A stretch of DNA of 64,000 nucleotides from Rhizoclosmatium globosum (taxonomy: Eukaryota; Chytridiomycota; Chytridiomycetes; Chytridiales; Chytriomycetaceae), in assembly GCA_002104985.1 (NCBI GenBank), contig MCGO01000035.1:124001-188000 (forward strand), read 5' to 3'. Numbering within the stretch: position 1 is the stretch's first letter; every line of letters begins with the position of its first letter. Positions 34,777-45,251 of this stretch are shown piece after piece. The notes beneath the pieces were generated by a model. The model ran no database searches and was not told the origin of the DNA. It saw nothing but the letters and a program-made list of their open reading frames with translations. The position numbers and the translations under genes are program-made.

Positions 34777-35860
34777 TTATTTGTCTTCTGCATATCCACA
34801 ATTAAGAAACAACCTATCCTGCCTCTCAACCATTGACTGCTGCTGCAAGAACATTATTGCACTAGGTTCAGCAATATCATCCACAACGTTTCCAATGCGC
34901 TTCTCAAGGCCAACACCACTGCAAGATACATCTGACACACCATTGTCAGTGGACAAGTTCCCAAGACGAGAGCTACCAAAAGGAAACAATTCGTTTGTTT
35001 GGCTTTCTTTGAGGTGGAGAATGGCACTCGAGTGGAAGATCCCGAAGCCGATGACAAAGTACCTGTTGTAGAAGGTTGTTCTGTGGCTGATGACGGAGGG
35101 TTGGGAGGAAAAGGCGCAACGTAGATGAATCAGTAGTGGGGGGCACATGGCTGGAAGATGGGTTGGGAGTGTACACTGGTAAAGAATCATGTAGTGGACA
35201 AAATGGGGTACTGTGAATTGCTAAAAATCCATCCTCAGGCGAATCAACAGGAGCGGGAGGAGCAGCAAGAGCATCATTAAAGACTTGTGGTGGGGGTAGT
35301 CCAGGAATTGCCTGCAGAAGAGGATGTACCCCAAGAATAGGGTTGTTGTGCTATTTTTGAATGTGTTGATGTTAGATCAAAACATGTAAACTTGCTTACC
35401 TTGTCAGCAACATCCTGCTTGTTGTCACATTCCTCATCCCCTTCAAATTCATCGTGATTGTCATCAAGGGCTGCATTCATTTCAATGTCTTGCCTTAGTC
35501 ACTTGGCAAGTCGGACGTGACGAGGACAATCTGGATCCCCTGAGGGTTGCTAATATTTAATTTAAGATTATAACAAATAAATCATTAACCTGTTTGTTTT
35601 TGTTGGTTAATTAGCTTCTTAAATCTGGAAGAAATGGAAGCACTTGAACGCTCTGGACAATCACCAGGACGTTGATTGTTGAATGCATCAGCAACGTTTT
35701 GCCATTGGTCAGCTCCCTATGGTAGTTCATTTGACGGTAATTCCAACCACACTAATAATTGTAAACTAGCACAGTAATGTAAAGGCTCAAAAAGCTAATC
35801 CTTACAGTCATCGTCTTCCTCATTAAAGTTGGATCTGCGCCATTAAATTTTGCCAGCAGC
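34777..35860 (-). pseudogene. Myb/SANT-like accessory protein of the Harbinger-like element, broken
   Basis: On the minus strand, 35720-35590 encodes GADQWQNVADAFNNQR and a helix with RFKKLINQQKQTG. After a short intron or gap come DPDCPRHVRLAK, a stop, and then DIEMNAALDDNHDEFEGDE (35480 down). This order (WxxVAxxFN, RxxxxLxxxFKxL, TGDPxxPxxVxxAK) matches the SANT/Myb-like DNA-binding proteins carried opposite the transposase in Harbinger-type elements. Further Ser/Pro-rich open frames continue to 34777. It faces the transposase tail to tail. Confidence 0.5.
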
Positions 35861-35879
35861 GAAATACTTTTCGAAAATG

Positions 35880-37250
35880 CTTCTAATACTGCTCTTCAAG
35901 GAGTCAGTTGACCAACAGGCATATACTTTGACAGCATGGAAATAATCCAAACAGTGAAATGCTTAAGCTAGAGCAACGTCAACTTAATGTAAGCAGCTGT
36001 CCAGATATGCCATATGTATGTAAAATTCAGAACTGGAAATCAAAAGTCTCAACCAAACTCATCTAATACAGAGAACTGTAAACCACAGCGAATCTATGAT
36101 AGGTTGTTGTTTCATTGGTTTACCTTCTCTGGTAGATGCTCAATTGTTATGATTGTCTCCCTTTGCTCCTTTCATTTGCACCCCTGCCATGTATTGGCAG
36201 ATGAAGATGCAAATGATAGCTGCTTTTGCCTCAAATTACAAAGAGGCCAAAACCCACTCTGTTAGTTTCATCAGAAATCTAGAAGGGAGAGTAATGAGTC
36301 ATGATTGCAACACATCTATTGACAGCTGAAACTGGGATTCATAGTACTATTGTGAGGGGAGCCCCAAATTGGATTTTGGGTATTTTGTTTCCTCCCCCTC
36401 TGTAACTTCCCCTCCTTCCTCCCTTTTGCCAGCACTGCCCTCCTGCCTCCAAACAGCCCCTCTACAATGTAAGTACATAGAATATTAGGCCTAGTATACA
36501 AGGGTTCTGACTTTTAGTTCAGTAGAGGGATTGGCACCCATACAACCACTTCATTCAGATGCTTCCAGTCTTGCTCCTCAGTCTAATTCATGTTAAAGAG
36601 GTAATAACATCGATGTGGTTTGCTCTGATTTGCTGTATTGACTCTTGTTGTTTGTGATCATTGACCTGAATCAAGCAAGTACAAGATTGGACTGTCAAAC
36701 GAGCCTGTAATAAGCACCATCAACATTGAAAATGTATATTTACCTCGTTGGACCAGCTCATCCCTACATCTTTCGCGGAGTATTGGTCCTGAAACAAACA
36801 CTGCCACACAAACTACCAGGCACACGAGTCCCTTAAAAAGGGTACAGCCCTCTGTACACCAAGTGGCATATCTTTTTCTCGCAAGAGAGGTTGTTGTTAA
36901 AAAATCCCATGAATCACTCAGTTTTCAAACACAAATAATTTATCAATAAAAAAAGAGTTTAGACCGGGCCCTAAGGCAGTTTACGAGATGTTGTTGGCTT
37001 TTTATACAGCCAGAAGGAGGAAAGGGCTGGTTGGGACATTTCAGTAGAGGGGAGAGATGAATTCAAACAGAGATTCAGGTAACGCGTCCAGGTACGCAAG
37101 TATCATTGTTGACAATATGATACAGCAGCTTGTCGTAAGCGGTCATGGTGGATATGGATAGTTCCAGATTACTGTTACTGTTTTGATTCAATAGTTGTTT
37201 AATGGCTAGTCTGTTGTTTTAGTGTTACGGTACAAAATCTAATGGTTTTC
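35880..37250. other. Repeat-derived or non-genic stretch
   Basis: I recognise no gene. The open frames 36014-36265 and 36316-36501 are short and lack family motifs. It probably contains the distal part of the Harbinger-like element and flanks of the copia fragments, but I could not identify element ends or LTRs. Confidence 0.4.
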
Positions 37251-37254
37251 TTCT

Positions 37255-37660
37255 GGTGTGCTTGAGAGATGAGATGGGACAGCATAGTCAATGTGGTTGA
37301 CATTGCAAAGCGGGTCGTAAGTGTAGTAGTTCAGTGGATGTTTGCCTTCACTAATGAGTGCTTTATTAGACTGTTCACGAATTAAATTGAAGTCAAATTC
37401 TTTGTAATGACTGAGGTCGTTGGAGTCGAAATAGTGGGCGGATGTGGACGCAGAAGTGACTGGAGGAAGTGAACGGAGTTGGGTAGGTAGTTGAATTGGA
37501 CCACCACTTTCCCCAGGAGTGAATTACAGCCAAAGTGATTGTCGATTCTCGTTTGCAGTTCTTCCAAGTATCCTTGTACTTGTTGTAGGGCAGCGGTGGG
37601 GAGTCCAAGTTGGTTTGAGAACTCAGGGAATTTGACAGATCGCGAATGTGGTGGTAGTGG
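37255..37660 (-). pseudogene. Second Ty1/copia Gag fragment
   Basis: On the minus strand the frame reads KFPEFSNQLGLP, LEELQTRIDNHFG, LLGKVVVQFNYLPNSVHFLQ, then shifts. LPNSVHFLQ recurs at 41690-41720 next to the Gag of the main element. This piece therefore belongs to the Gag of another copy, joined directly behind the truncated RNase H of the element to its right. Confidence 0.55.
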
Positions 37661-37719
37661 ATGTTGATCTGTTTTGACCGGTTAGTGTAGGTGTCACTTA
37701 CACACATACCCAACACTCC

Positions 37720-38820
37720 TCAATTGTCTTCTAACACTTTGACGGGGCCTAGGAGTGTCAGGTCACACGCAACATAGATGTTCATCAGAGCTTGGATTTC
37801 CTGTCCTAGTTCTGAAATCGCGATGTATTCTGCTTCTGTGGAGGAAATGATGGTTGCAGGTGGCTTCGCAGATTTCCATGATATGGCGCCTCCTGCAAGT
37901 GTTATCATATATCCTATTTGTGATCGGCTATCGTGGTGGAGGGCATACGCTGCATCTGCACATCCGATTGGGTCAATGTCAGTGCACTTGGGGTCGTAGT
38001 AGATTCCCTGGAACCTGGTGGACTTGACAAACTGGAAAACTTGCATAAGTCCTCTCCAATGTTTCTGTGCAGGGTCTTGTGCAAACGTGGAGAAGAGGGA
38101 CAGTGCAACTGAGAGATCAGGTCTGGTGTTTATGGTGAGGTAGTTGAGGGTTCCAAGGGCTTCCTGGTATAGTTCTTGGTCCCAGTTGAGGTCTTCAGTT
38201 GGGTCATAGAGTTTGTTGCCTGGCTCATAGCAGGGGGCAATGCCTTTTGATTTGGTTGAGGGTAGGGGTGCACTGGCTCTTTGGTTTTGGTCAATCTGAG
38301 TGCAGTAGGGGGTGTTGGTAACGTAGTTTGGGTGGCGGCCGGGTTGTCCTTCACCAAGATGGTCCTTGAATCTTTCCAAGATGGTTTGGATGTACTTACT
38401 TTGGTTGATCATGATGGAGCTGTCCTCAAAGTGCTCAATTTCAATGCCGAGGCACATGGTAGTAAGTCCAAGGTCTCGAATCTTGAACTTGCTTTTGATG
38501 TCAGAGATGGCTTCGTCGATGACTGCACTGTTAGTTCCAAAGAAGACTAAGTTGTCCACATATGCTAATAAGTACACGACTGTAGCGCCAAGTTTTCTGA
38601 AGAAGATGCATGGATCTGCTCTGGACTGTTTGAATCCACAGGATGTCACTAAGTGGGACACCAGAGTATTGTACCAAAGTCGTCCAGCTTGTTTCAAGCC
38701 ATACAGTCCCTTCACTAGTTGCAGGACAAGTCCTTCTGATAGTCCATAGCCTGCTGGTGGTCTCATGAAAATGACTTCTTGGAGGACTCCATGAAGGTAT
38801 GCTGATGATATATCAATCAT
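37720..38820 (-). pseudogene. Copia reverse transcriptase and RNase H (366-aa open part)
   Basis: The frame contains DISSAYLHGVL, the thumb-side block LVKGLYGLKQAGRLWY, and the catalytic YVDN (normally YVDD). It continues to the RNase H domain with TRPDLSVALS, YMITLAGGAISWKSAKPP and STEAEYIA. The second Asp of the YVDD box is Asn, which should damage catalysis. The reading stops at a TGA inside the conserved EDNxG block. The polymerase is therefore inactive as written. Confidence 0.85.
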
Positions 38821-39839
38821 TCGCGTTGTCCATCACTTCTGGACACAAGGAGCAAGGAAGAGCCTGAATGTTGTCAACTCCATAGCGTTGGGTGAATCCT
38901 TGGGCGACTAGACGAGCTTTGAATCGTTCCACTGTTCTGTCTGCATTGAGTTTACACTTGTACACCCATTTGCTTCCGACAATATTGGCTCTAGCTGGGA
39001 GGTCTGCAATCCGTCGTTCCTTGAAGGTTCCCTTAGCCTTGAGTGATGCCTTTTCTTCCTGTTTGGCTCGTATCCAGAAGTGTCGATATGGACTTGCCAT
39101 GGCTGCTGCGCGGTTCTTGGGTTCTTCGTTGGCTGGGGAGATATACGTTGGGAGTTTGTCTGTCATCAGGTTAACTCCTGGTAGGTGGTCTATTGGTTTG
39201 AATACTGTCCATGCGTGTGTTGGTTTGAGGTCATTCCATAAGCTGTTCCAAGTTTCTTCAAATTGTATTGTTTTGTCTTCTGTAGGCTCAGGGAGGATTG
39301 TTGATGATTGTTGGAACCGTGATTCAAGGTTGATGACAGGTTGTTCAGAGTGGTTATGTAGTTTGCAAAGTAGGGCTGTGTGGTCACAGGTGGGGTCTTT
39401 GATATATGACCTGTTGGTTTGTTCAATATGGTTGGATGACGTGATTAGGGGTGATGCTTACTTTGCCTGATGCAATGTCAAGTAGTCGGACGTGTGGTTG
39501 GGACATGTGGCCAATGTATATCGCTGAGGCTGTTTTTGCATCCAGTTTCTCTTGTGTAGATTTGGTGCCGTCAGTGGGGTTGGTTTTGGTCTTATCTGAC
39601 TTTTCCAAGTGGTATTGAACAGCAGAACCAAAGACTTGGTAGTGGTTGACGTAGGGTGCGTGGCCTGTTCATTCTTTGTCTGGGGAGTAGACATCTTGGT
39701 TTGTCACTGGTAGCTTGTTCTTGATGTTGTTGGCATGGATGTAGACAAGATCCCAGTCTGTTGCTGAGAGGTTTGGTGCACCAGCAATAAGTGAGCGCAT
39801 GACTGTTGTTAGGTTAGTGTGTTGATTGAAGCTGTGGTT

Positions 39840-40508
39840 TTACATACTGTCGCACAGGGTTTTGATGTGAGATTCAGTGACTCCATCTTCTTCAGGTGTT
39901 TTGCGGAGTGTGGGTTCCACTGTGATGTTGTTTGCCTTGCAGAAGTTGAGGAAGGCTGTTGAAAAGAGTTCACCCTTGTCCATTTGGATGCGTTGCACAC
40001 GGACTGGTCTGTCGACTGTTTCGTTCAGTTGTTGGATCAGCTGGATGGTGACAACAAGTGCATCACTCTTTGCTCTCAGGGGGTAGACCCAGGATTTCCT
40101 GGTGTGTTCGTCCACAACGACAACCAGGTAGATGTTTCCAAAGCGGTCTTTGCCAAGTTTTACCCCGTCACAGGATTTCCTGGTGTGTTCGTCCACAACG
40201 ACAACCAGGTAGATGTTTCCAAAGCGGTCTTTGCCAAGTTTTACCCCGTCAACATGGAGTGATGCTCCCATTCCATAGTCACTTGGTCTGGAGGCATTGA
40301 AGGGGGCCCGTTGCTTCTTTCCTGGTTGTATGGTGAGTGTTTTGTTATAAATATTTTGGGGGTTTGCACCTTTGGCGCAGTCTGTGCATTGGCACTCAAT
40401 GATGGCAGATAGTGGTAAATCAGCTGTTGTATGGTGGCGGATCATATAGCGTAGGCGCTCAACTGAAGTGTGTCCAAGCACTTTGTGGACGGTGTTTGAT
40501 GAAAACAA
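39840..40508 (-). pseudogene. Copia integrase fragment with an 81-bp in-frame tandem duplication
   Basis: The pre-integrase region (KVLGHTSVERLRYMI) and its zinc ligands (H..H, CQCTDC) are followed by the integrase core DGVKLGKDRFGNIYLVVVVD and DKGELF. The block starting DGVKLGKDR and ending EHTRKS occurs twice in tandem, because bases ~40090-40170 are repeated at ~40171-40251. The third catalytic Glu may lie in TPEEDGVTE. The duplication would distort the core fold around the first Asp. Confidence 0.8.
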
Positions 40509-40831
40509 CTTTCACCAAAGCTTTCGTACCAATATCGGAATCGTTCTCGGCTCCGGCAATGTGATTGCAATCGATTGTACCTTCAGAGTACATTTCCTGA
40601 ACTTTCCAATAACGTCGATGCATCCACTTTGTTGCTCCAGTCTTTCTATCTTTTGCATAGAAGTTCTGCCCTTCCAAAGATAGCGTATCAGGGTAACGTT
40701 GTCAAAGATGAACCATGTGATCAACTCCAACAGTGACACAAGCCTGCCAGGCTGGGCTCATAACTTGTCATAATATGATCAGGTTATCGAAGGGAGATTC
40801 CCTGGTGGCATAATGAGGCTGTGCGGAGGCC

Positions 40832-41551
40832 TTATGATGCACAGGTTGAACGGGTTGGACGATCGTAGTTTCCGTGAAACTTCGTCCCAGTTTCATGACA
40901 AAGCATGATCTCTCTTTTATTATCGAACATAAAACGGATAGACGTAGTCATATACTGACATTTCAGAGTTCGCTCCAGTGTCCACGATGGTGCCAAAGAC
41001 AGTGGGAGGTGTTGAGCTGGCAACAAGGTTTTCGATGGAGGAGATGTGTGGGGGGTCAGATTCAAGGGTGTCGCAGGGAGTGTTGTTGGTGGCGGTGAGG
41101 ATGATTGTGGTGGCAGGGTTGGGGCTGTTGGAGGTGTTGGGTTGAGGCCCGTGCTGATGACGGGCTCAAGAAAAACTTGGGTCGTTGTGGCTGTTGTATT
41201 CGGTGGTTGATGAGTCCCAGTGGTTTGTGGGGTTTTGGTTGTTGGGATCGTCGTCATACATGTTGAAGTTGTCAGTTCCACTGTTGAATTCCGTCGCACC
41301 ACCTGCAAAGTTGGCAGTTTTGTTTGGGCATTCGCGTGAGAAATGATTTGGGTCTCCACAGTTGTAGCAGCCTTGTTGGAGGTTGTTTTGAGGTGGGGGT
41401 GGGTATGGTGGACAACAGGGTGTTGGGCGGGCCATGGTGTTTGCTGCGAAGTTGCGGGTGGGGCCTCCTGCAGGGGCAGGTGGCTGTGGGCAGTTGAGGT
41501 TTGGGTTGGGGTTGGGGTTGGGGTTCTAATATGGGTTTGGGCGACCATCAC
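40832..41551 (-). pseudogene. Copia Gag C-terminal part with CCHC zinc knuckle
   Basis: A Pro/Thr-rich open frame. In an overlapping frame lies the nucleocapsid knuckle CYNCGDPNHFSREC (~41365-41325), followed by Asn/Asp-rich sequence. The Pro/Thr repeats at 41475-41530 derive from a GGGGTT-like DNA repeat. Gag N-terminal sequence continues toward ~42090 with LPNSVHFLQ. Confidence 0.6.
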
Positions 41552-41649
41552 ATGTTAACCTTCCATGGTAGTTGGGGTTGAATCTGTTTGCATCGAGAGT
41601 GGCTCGTCGTCCTTGAGTTCCTGCCAGGTATTGTTGCTGTGGTGCAGGT

Positions 41650-42230
41650 TTGAATGGTGGTGGTCAGATGAGACTCTTAATCTGGAGGAAGTGCACGGAG
41701 TTGGGTAGGTGTTTCGGGAGAACAAATACAGAACTTGCGTACAACAGTGACTGCCAGCTCTGTTTCAACTCGTTAAATCCTTTATGCTGCACTGAAATGT
41801 TTAATCTTCTTTGCCGCACATTTCCAGTCTCAAATTGCTTGGAATGGACCACGTTGTGGCGGAACATTGATGGATGGCTGGCTTGAGCAGTGAGCATCAA
41901 AACGATGATCAGCTGCGTCAAGGTCAATCGGATTGGGCACATTATAGATTCCTTTCTCATCCATTGGAGTTTAAGGCTGCACGGAAGAAGTCGCTTTGTT
42001 GCAAGAACTTTCTTCATTCTATTGGTGCTTGGTGCCAAATTTTTATAATTGTAGTTATTATTTTGGCTTTGAGGTGTTACCAAAACCAAATGTTTGGCAA
42101 CAGGTTTTGTTTAGTTTGAACAAAAAGGACAGAGAATGAGTTGGTACTGAAATGAGAATGATATTTTCCTTATCACAAAATATGAACGAAGAGGCAAAGG
42201 TCAAAAATAATAATAATGATGCACACTTTT
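41650..42230. other. Flank between copia Gag and the GH16 gene
   Basis: The part up to ~42090 continues the Gag reading on the minus strand in broken form. The rest is AT rich and probably the 3' flank of the GH16 gene. No LTR boundary was found. Confidence 0.4.
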
Positions 42231-42232
42231 TC

Positions 42233-43500
42233 CTACAACAAGAGCATTCCAAAGATAGTAGCACCCAAAATTCCAACAGCAATGTTCTTGACTCCATTGC
42301 TACCAACTTTTGTAGTGATTGCACCCGTCTTTGAAGCGACGGCAGCGCCATTTGCTGCAGTTGTTGCGCTTCCTACTGGTTGAAGCACAGTGGCAGTTGA
42401 AGCGCCACCAGTAATCGCAGCTGTAGTACCGGAAACTCCACTGGTACTTCCAGGAACCAGGACTCCAGCCGTGGTTGTTGTTGCAACAACTGCAGGCCCA
42501 TCACCAGCAGGTGGCGCAATGGTCTGAAACCCGTCGTGATAGATGTCTGACTGCTTCGGAACAACAGTTGGATCCGTCATGACAGGAATATTTCCTTGAT
42601 AACAAGACACTTTCAAGCTCAAAACCTTTGCAGTGAACCCTTTTTGTGCAGAGGGTTGTGTCCAGTCGATGGGACCGTTGGCCCAGAGTGGGCCTTGGTA
42701 GTTCCAGATACCAACGTTTACGGTAAGAGGAGTGTTGGGGTAGTGGTAGTGGTCGTACGGGAGACCGTCACCCTTTCCAGCAGCTTCATATGTATTGGCC
42801 TTGGCTTGTGTGCGGACGACATTTCCATCAATGGACCAGGTGATGGCGTCAGGGGTCCAATCGATACGATATGTGTGCGTGGTTTGCGAGTTGTCATCGC
42901 TCCCTGTACTCTGTTGGCATTGTTAAATCAGCGTTCGTTGTGTGATTTTGGTAACAAACCACTTGTGACGACCAGACTTCGTTCTGGGAAACAGTTTCGC
43001 GTTCACGTAATCCTCTGTAGAAAAAGTTTGTCCAGACAGTGTTGCGTTCGTTTCCGATCCATTCAAAGTCGATTTCATCGGCAGTGTTTTGGTTAATGAG
43101 GGTCAAGTACGTCACGGCCCCTCCAATTGTGGATTGTTGGATAACAGCTTCGACGGTCCCGTAAAGAAGGGAGAGTGGAGTGGTTCCTGTTAATTGTAGT
43201 GAGCAGGCAGGATTGGTGGACATTGAGGGTTTACCAATAACGGAGGCACCAGGAGCTGTCGGATCAGAGGGATTCGATGGAGGAAGCATGGTCATGACAA
43301 GGGCACCGTTGACATAGTCCACCTTTCCGCCTTTGATGTCGAGTCAGTGTGATCAAAAACAAAGCATGCAACACACTAGTTGGCAGGTTGGCATTGGGAC
43401 CATTAAACGACGGGATATTCAAGTTGCAAGTGTCACCCTTGAACAGAGCTTGGGCATTGGTAAGGGGGAGCAAGGCAGCGGCAAGGAGGGCCAAATTCAT
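42233..43500 (-). CDS. GH16 CRH-type cell-wall transglycosidase, GPI-anchored, 3 exons, ~390 aa
   Basis: Exons are 43500-43377, 43330-42960 and 42910-42233. A signal peptide (MNLALLAAALLPLTNAQA) is followed by the GH16 domain with the catalytic block DEIDFEWIGNE (ExDxE), RIDWTPDAITWSIDG and WNYQGPLWANGPIDW. A Ser/Thr/Ala/Gly-rich linker and a hydrophobic C-terminus (IAVGILGATIFGMLLL) signal GPI attachment. CRH enzymes link chitin to beta-glucan in the fungal wall. Exon 2 needs the donor GTTTGT after the Val of WSSQV, and joins to a Ser/Thr/Gly-Ser segment. Confidence 0.9.
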
Positions 43501-43635
43501 TTCGTCGTTCTTTTTTTGGAGCGGCCAACGAAGCGGCAGCTGAGTTTTGAACCAATTGGAAAAGGTTCTATATCATTATGGTTCGAGTGATAGCAAGGGG
43601 AAGTGAAAAATAAAATACAATAGGAGTGTTGATAA

Positions 43636-43868
43636 AAGGAGAAACAACCAAAGACGTGCATGAATTCCTGAAGCAGAGTGGAGTCTTAAATTTTGATTTT
43701 ATGGATTCGGAAGCTTGTGAAAAAAAGGGATGGGTACGACCAGTGAAAACTCCAAAATTCCTTATAAAAGTTGTATCTTAGTAGTAGGGGGACAGAGTGC
43801 GATTAGTGGAGAACTTTTCCATACGAATGTACTGTTATAAGCTGGAATCAAAACTGTTTTATTTGAGG
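43636..43868 (+). pseudogene. Decayed, internally deleted copy of the RPC6 C-terminal fragment
   Basis: GTGCATGAATTCCTGAAGCAGAG and following bases match the start of the neighbouring open frame (~43957 on). ATTCGGAAGCTTG, GACAGAGT-GCGATTAGTGG and finally TTTGAGGATTGCTCATA match successive parts of it and of its 3' flank (44325-44360). The order is kept but intervening parts are missing, so this is a truncated tandem duplicate. Confidence 0.65.
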
Positions 43869-43869
43869 A

Positions 43870-44316
43870 TTGCTCATAGAAAAGGGGGGAACTTACATGG
43901 ATGCTGCACAGTTGATTTACCCACCTGATTATACTGGATATGCAACAACAAAAGGCGTGCATACGTTCCTGAAGAAGAGTGGGGTCTTGAAAGTTGATTT
44001 GGGAATTATGGACGTACAAATGCTTATGGATCGATTATGGTACGATGGGAAAGTCACGCGGATTCGGAAGCTTGGAGGAGATGTTGGGGGGTATGGAAGT
44101 ATGAGTGAGGATGATGGAGAGGAGGAGGAAGTTATGGAGGTTTGGATGTATCGTACTGTGAGAGGACAGAGTGTTGGCGCGATTAGTGGGGGTGGTGGTG
44201 GGGTTTGGTGGACTGATATGCCGTGCGGAAAATGTGCTGTTGCACAGTTTTGTAAGAGTGGAGGGCCTGTGAGCCCAGAAGGATGTGTCTCCTTTAGCAA
44301 ATGGCTGGAGTTTTAA
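43870..44316 (+). pseudogene. C-terminal fragment of RNA polymerase III subunit RPC6 (RPC34-like)
   Basis: About 148 residues. A winged-helix part (TTKGVHTFLKKSGVL...LMDRLWYDGKVTRI) is followed by an acidic loop, VWMYRTVRGQS and the C-terminal iron-sulfur motif PCGKCAVAQFCKSGGPVSPEGC then FSKWL. This matches only the last half of RPC6, which is normally ~300-350 residues, and no upstream exons are visible. It abuts another damaged copy. A functional truncated protein is possible, but a duplicated gene fragment is more likely. Confidence 0.7.
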
Positions 44317-44504
44317 GATGTGGAATAAAAGATTGTTTTACTTGAGTTTTGCTCATAAAGGAAGAGAGAAGAATATCATATTTAACCCAATACTCAGGTT
44401 TCCAACAAGTAATGTGAATCCAAAAAAATAATTTGGATTCAGACTACTTATAGAATCCAAAGCAGTGGGTTAGTATGGGAAGGGAGTGTATGTGGCTGCG
44501 AGAG

Positions 44505-44925
44505 CTCCCCATTCGGCCATTTGCGGTGTCGTTTGGATCTCAGCCCAGACTCCTCCTTCGACGATCACGTGGTGTCGTTGGAATCGACGCCCCTGATGAC
44601 CTAAGAGAGATACACGAAACCAAAAAAGCAAATAAAACTCACATGGTGCATTGGTACTGAAATGGAGGCTCTTCCTTCGACGATCACGTGGTGTCGTTGG
44701 AATCCTCGCCCTTGAGGTCTGTTGAATAAAAAGGTTAGTACAGCTCCCCATTCGACGATCACGTGGTGTCGTTTGGATCTCAGCCCAGGCTCTTCCTTCG
44801 ACGATCACGTGGTGTCGTTGGAATCCTCGCCCCTGAGGCCTGTGGAGAGAAGCAGATGTTAGTAAAATACAGCTCCTCATTCGACAATCACGCGGAGTCG
44901 TTTGGATCTTTGCCAGATACAACCA
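44505..44925. repeat. Short tandem array of a ~29-bp unit (6 copies, two subtypes)
   Basis: The core TTCGACGATCACGTGGTGTC begins at 44557, 44676, 44751 and 44797. Diverged copies occur at ~44511 and 44880. Units alternate between a form continuing TTTGGATCTCAGCCCAG and one continuing TTGGAATC(C/G)(T/A)CGCCCCTGA. Adjacent forms are 46 bp apart twice, so the larger unit is a dimer. CACGTG is palindromic. Spacers are unequal and related to the repeats, unlike CRISPR. Confidence 0.75.
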
Positions 44926-45250
44926 AGAACTGGACCTGTTTTTGAGAGAGAATTAAGAGGGGATGTGTCCTTTCTAGTTTCTGACACAAAATTGTAAGTA
45001 ATTAAAACAGAGACGGAGTCCTGGCGCGTCATAATAATGAATAGTAACTTGTGGCCGAACCGTTCTTTAAAACTAATACTTTATTGAAGTCAACTGCAAT
45101 ACGTGGGTAAATTGGATTATAAAATTAACATTGGTTGAAATCAAATGGTGCTAGTGCTCATTTCCTAAGGGAAAAATTAAACTGACAACATCCCATTGTA
45201 TTCTAGCTTACCAGTCTTTCGACGCTTAAAATCGGCTTCGTTTTTTTGTA
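44926..45250. other. Spacer downstream of the array
   Basis: About 325 bp, AT rich, without a recognisable gene. It is likely the 3' flank of the cyclin gene on the minus strand. Confidence 0.45.
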
Positions 45251-45251
45251 A

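Larger units (their letters stand above)
37660..41560 (-). mobile_element. Ty1/copia retrotransposon remnant, rearranged
   Basis: Read on the minus strand: Gag with a CCHC knuckle CYNCGDPNHFSREC (41551-40832), a stray RNase H tail (40677-40459), integrase (40508-39840), connecting pol fragments (39694-38820), then reverse transcriptase and RNase H (38820-37720). Order integrase then reverse transcriptase identifies the Ty1/copia group. Frames are interrupted by several stops and shifts. RNase H ends early at a TGA (EDN stop GVLG) and then runs into a foreign Gag piece. LTRs could not be delimited. Confidence 0.85.

Noticed and set aside
41475..41530. GGGGTT-type repeats resembling telomere sequence
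   Set aside because: They are few, imperfect, internal, and translate on the minus strand as the Pro/Thr-rich part of copia Gag.
43660..43740. A separate small gene upstream of the RPC6 fragment
   Set aside because: Its sequence is collinear with parts of the neighbouring fragment and is better explained as a decayed duplicate.
44470..44922. Minus-strand 150-codon open frame over the array
   Set aside because: Its protein only mirrors the DNA repeat in shifting frames and has no family features.
44505..44925. CRISPR-like array
   Set aside because: Spacers are unequal and themselves repeat-derived, units come in two subtypes, and the genome is eukaryotic.
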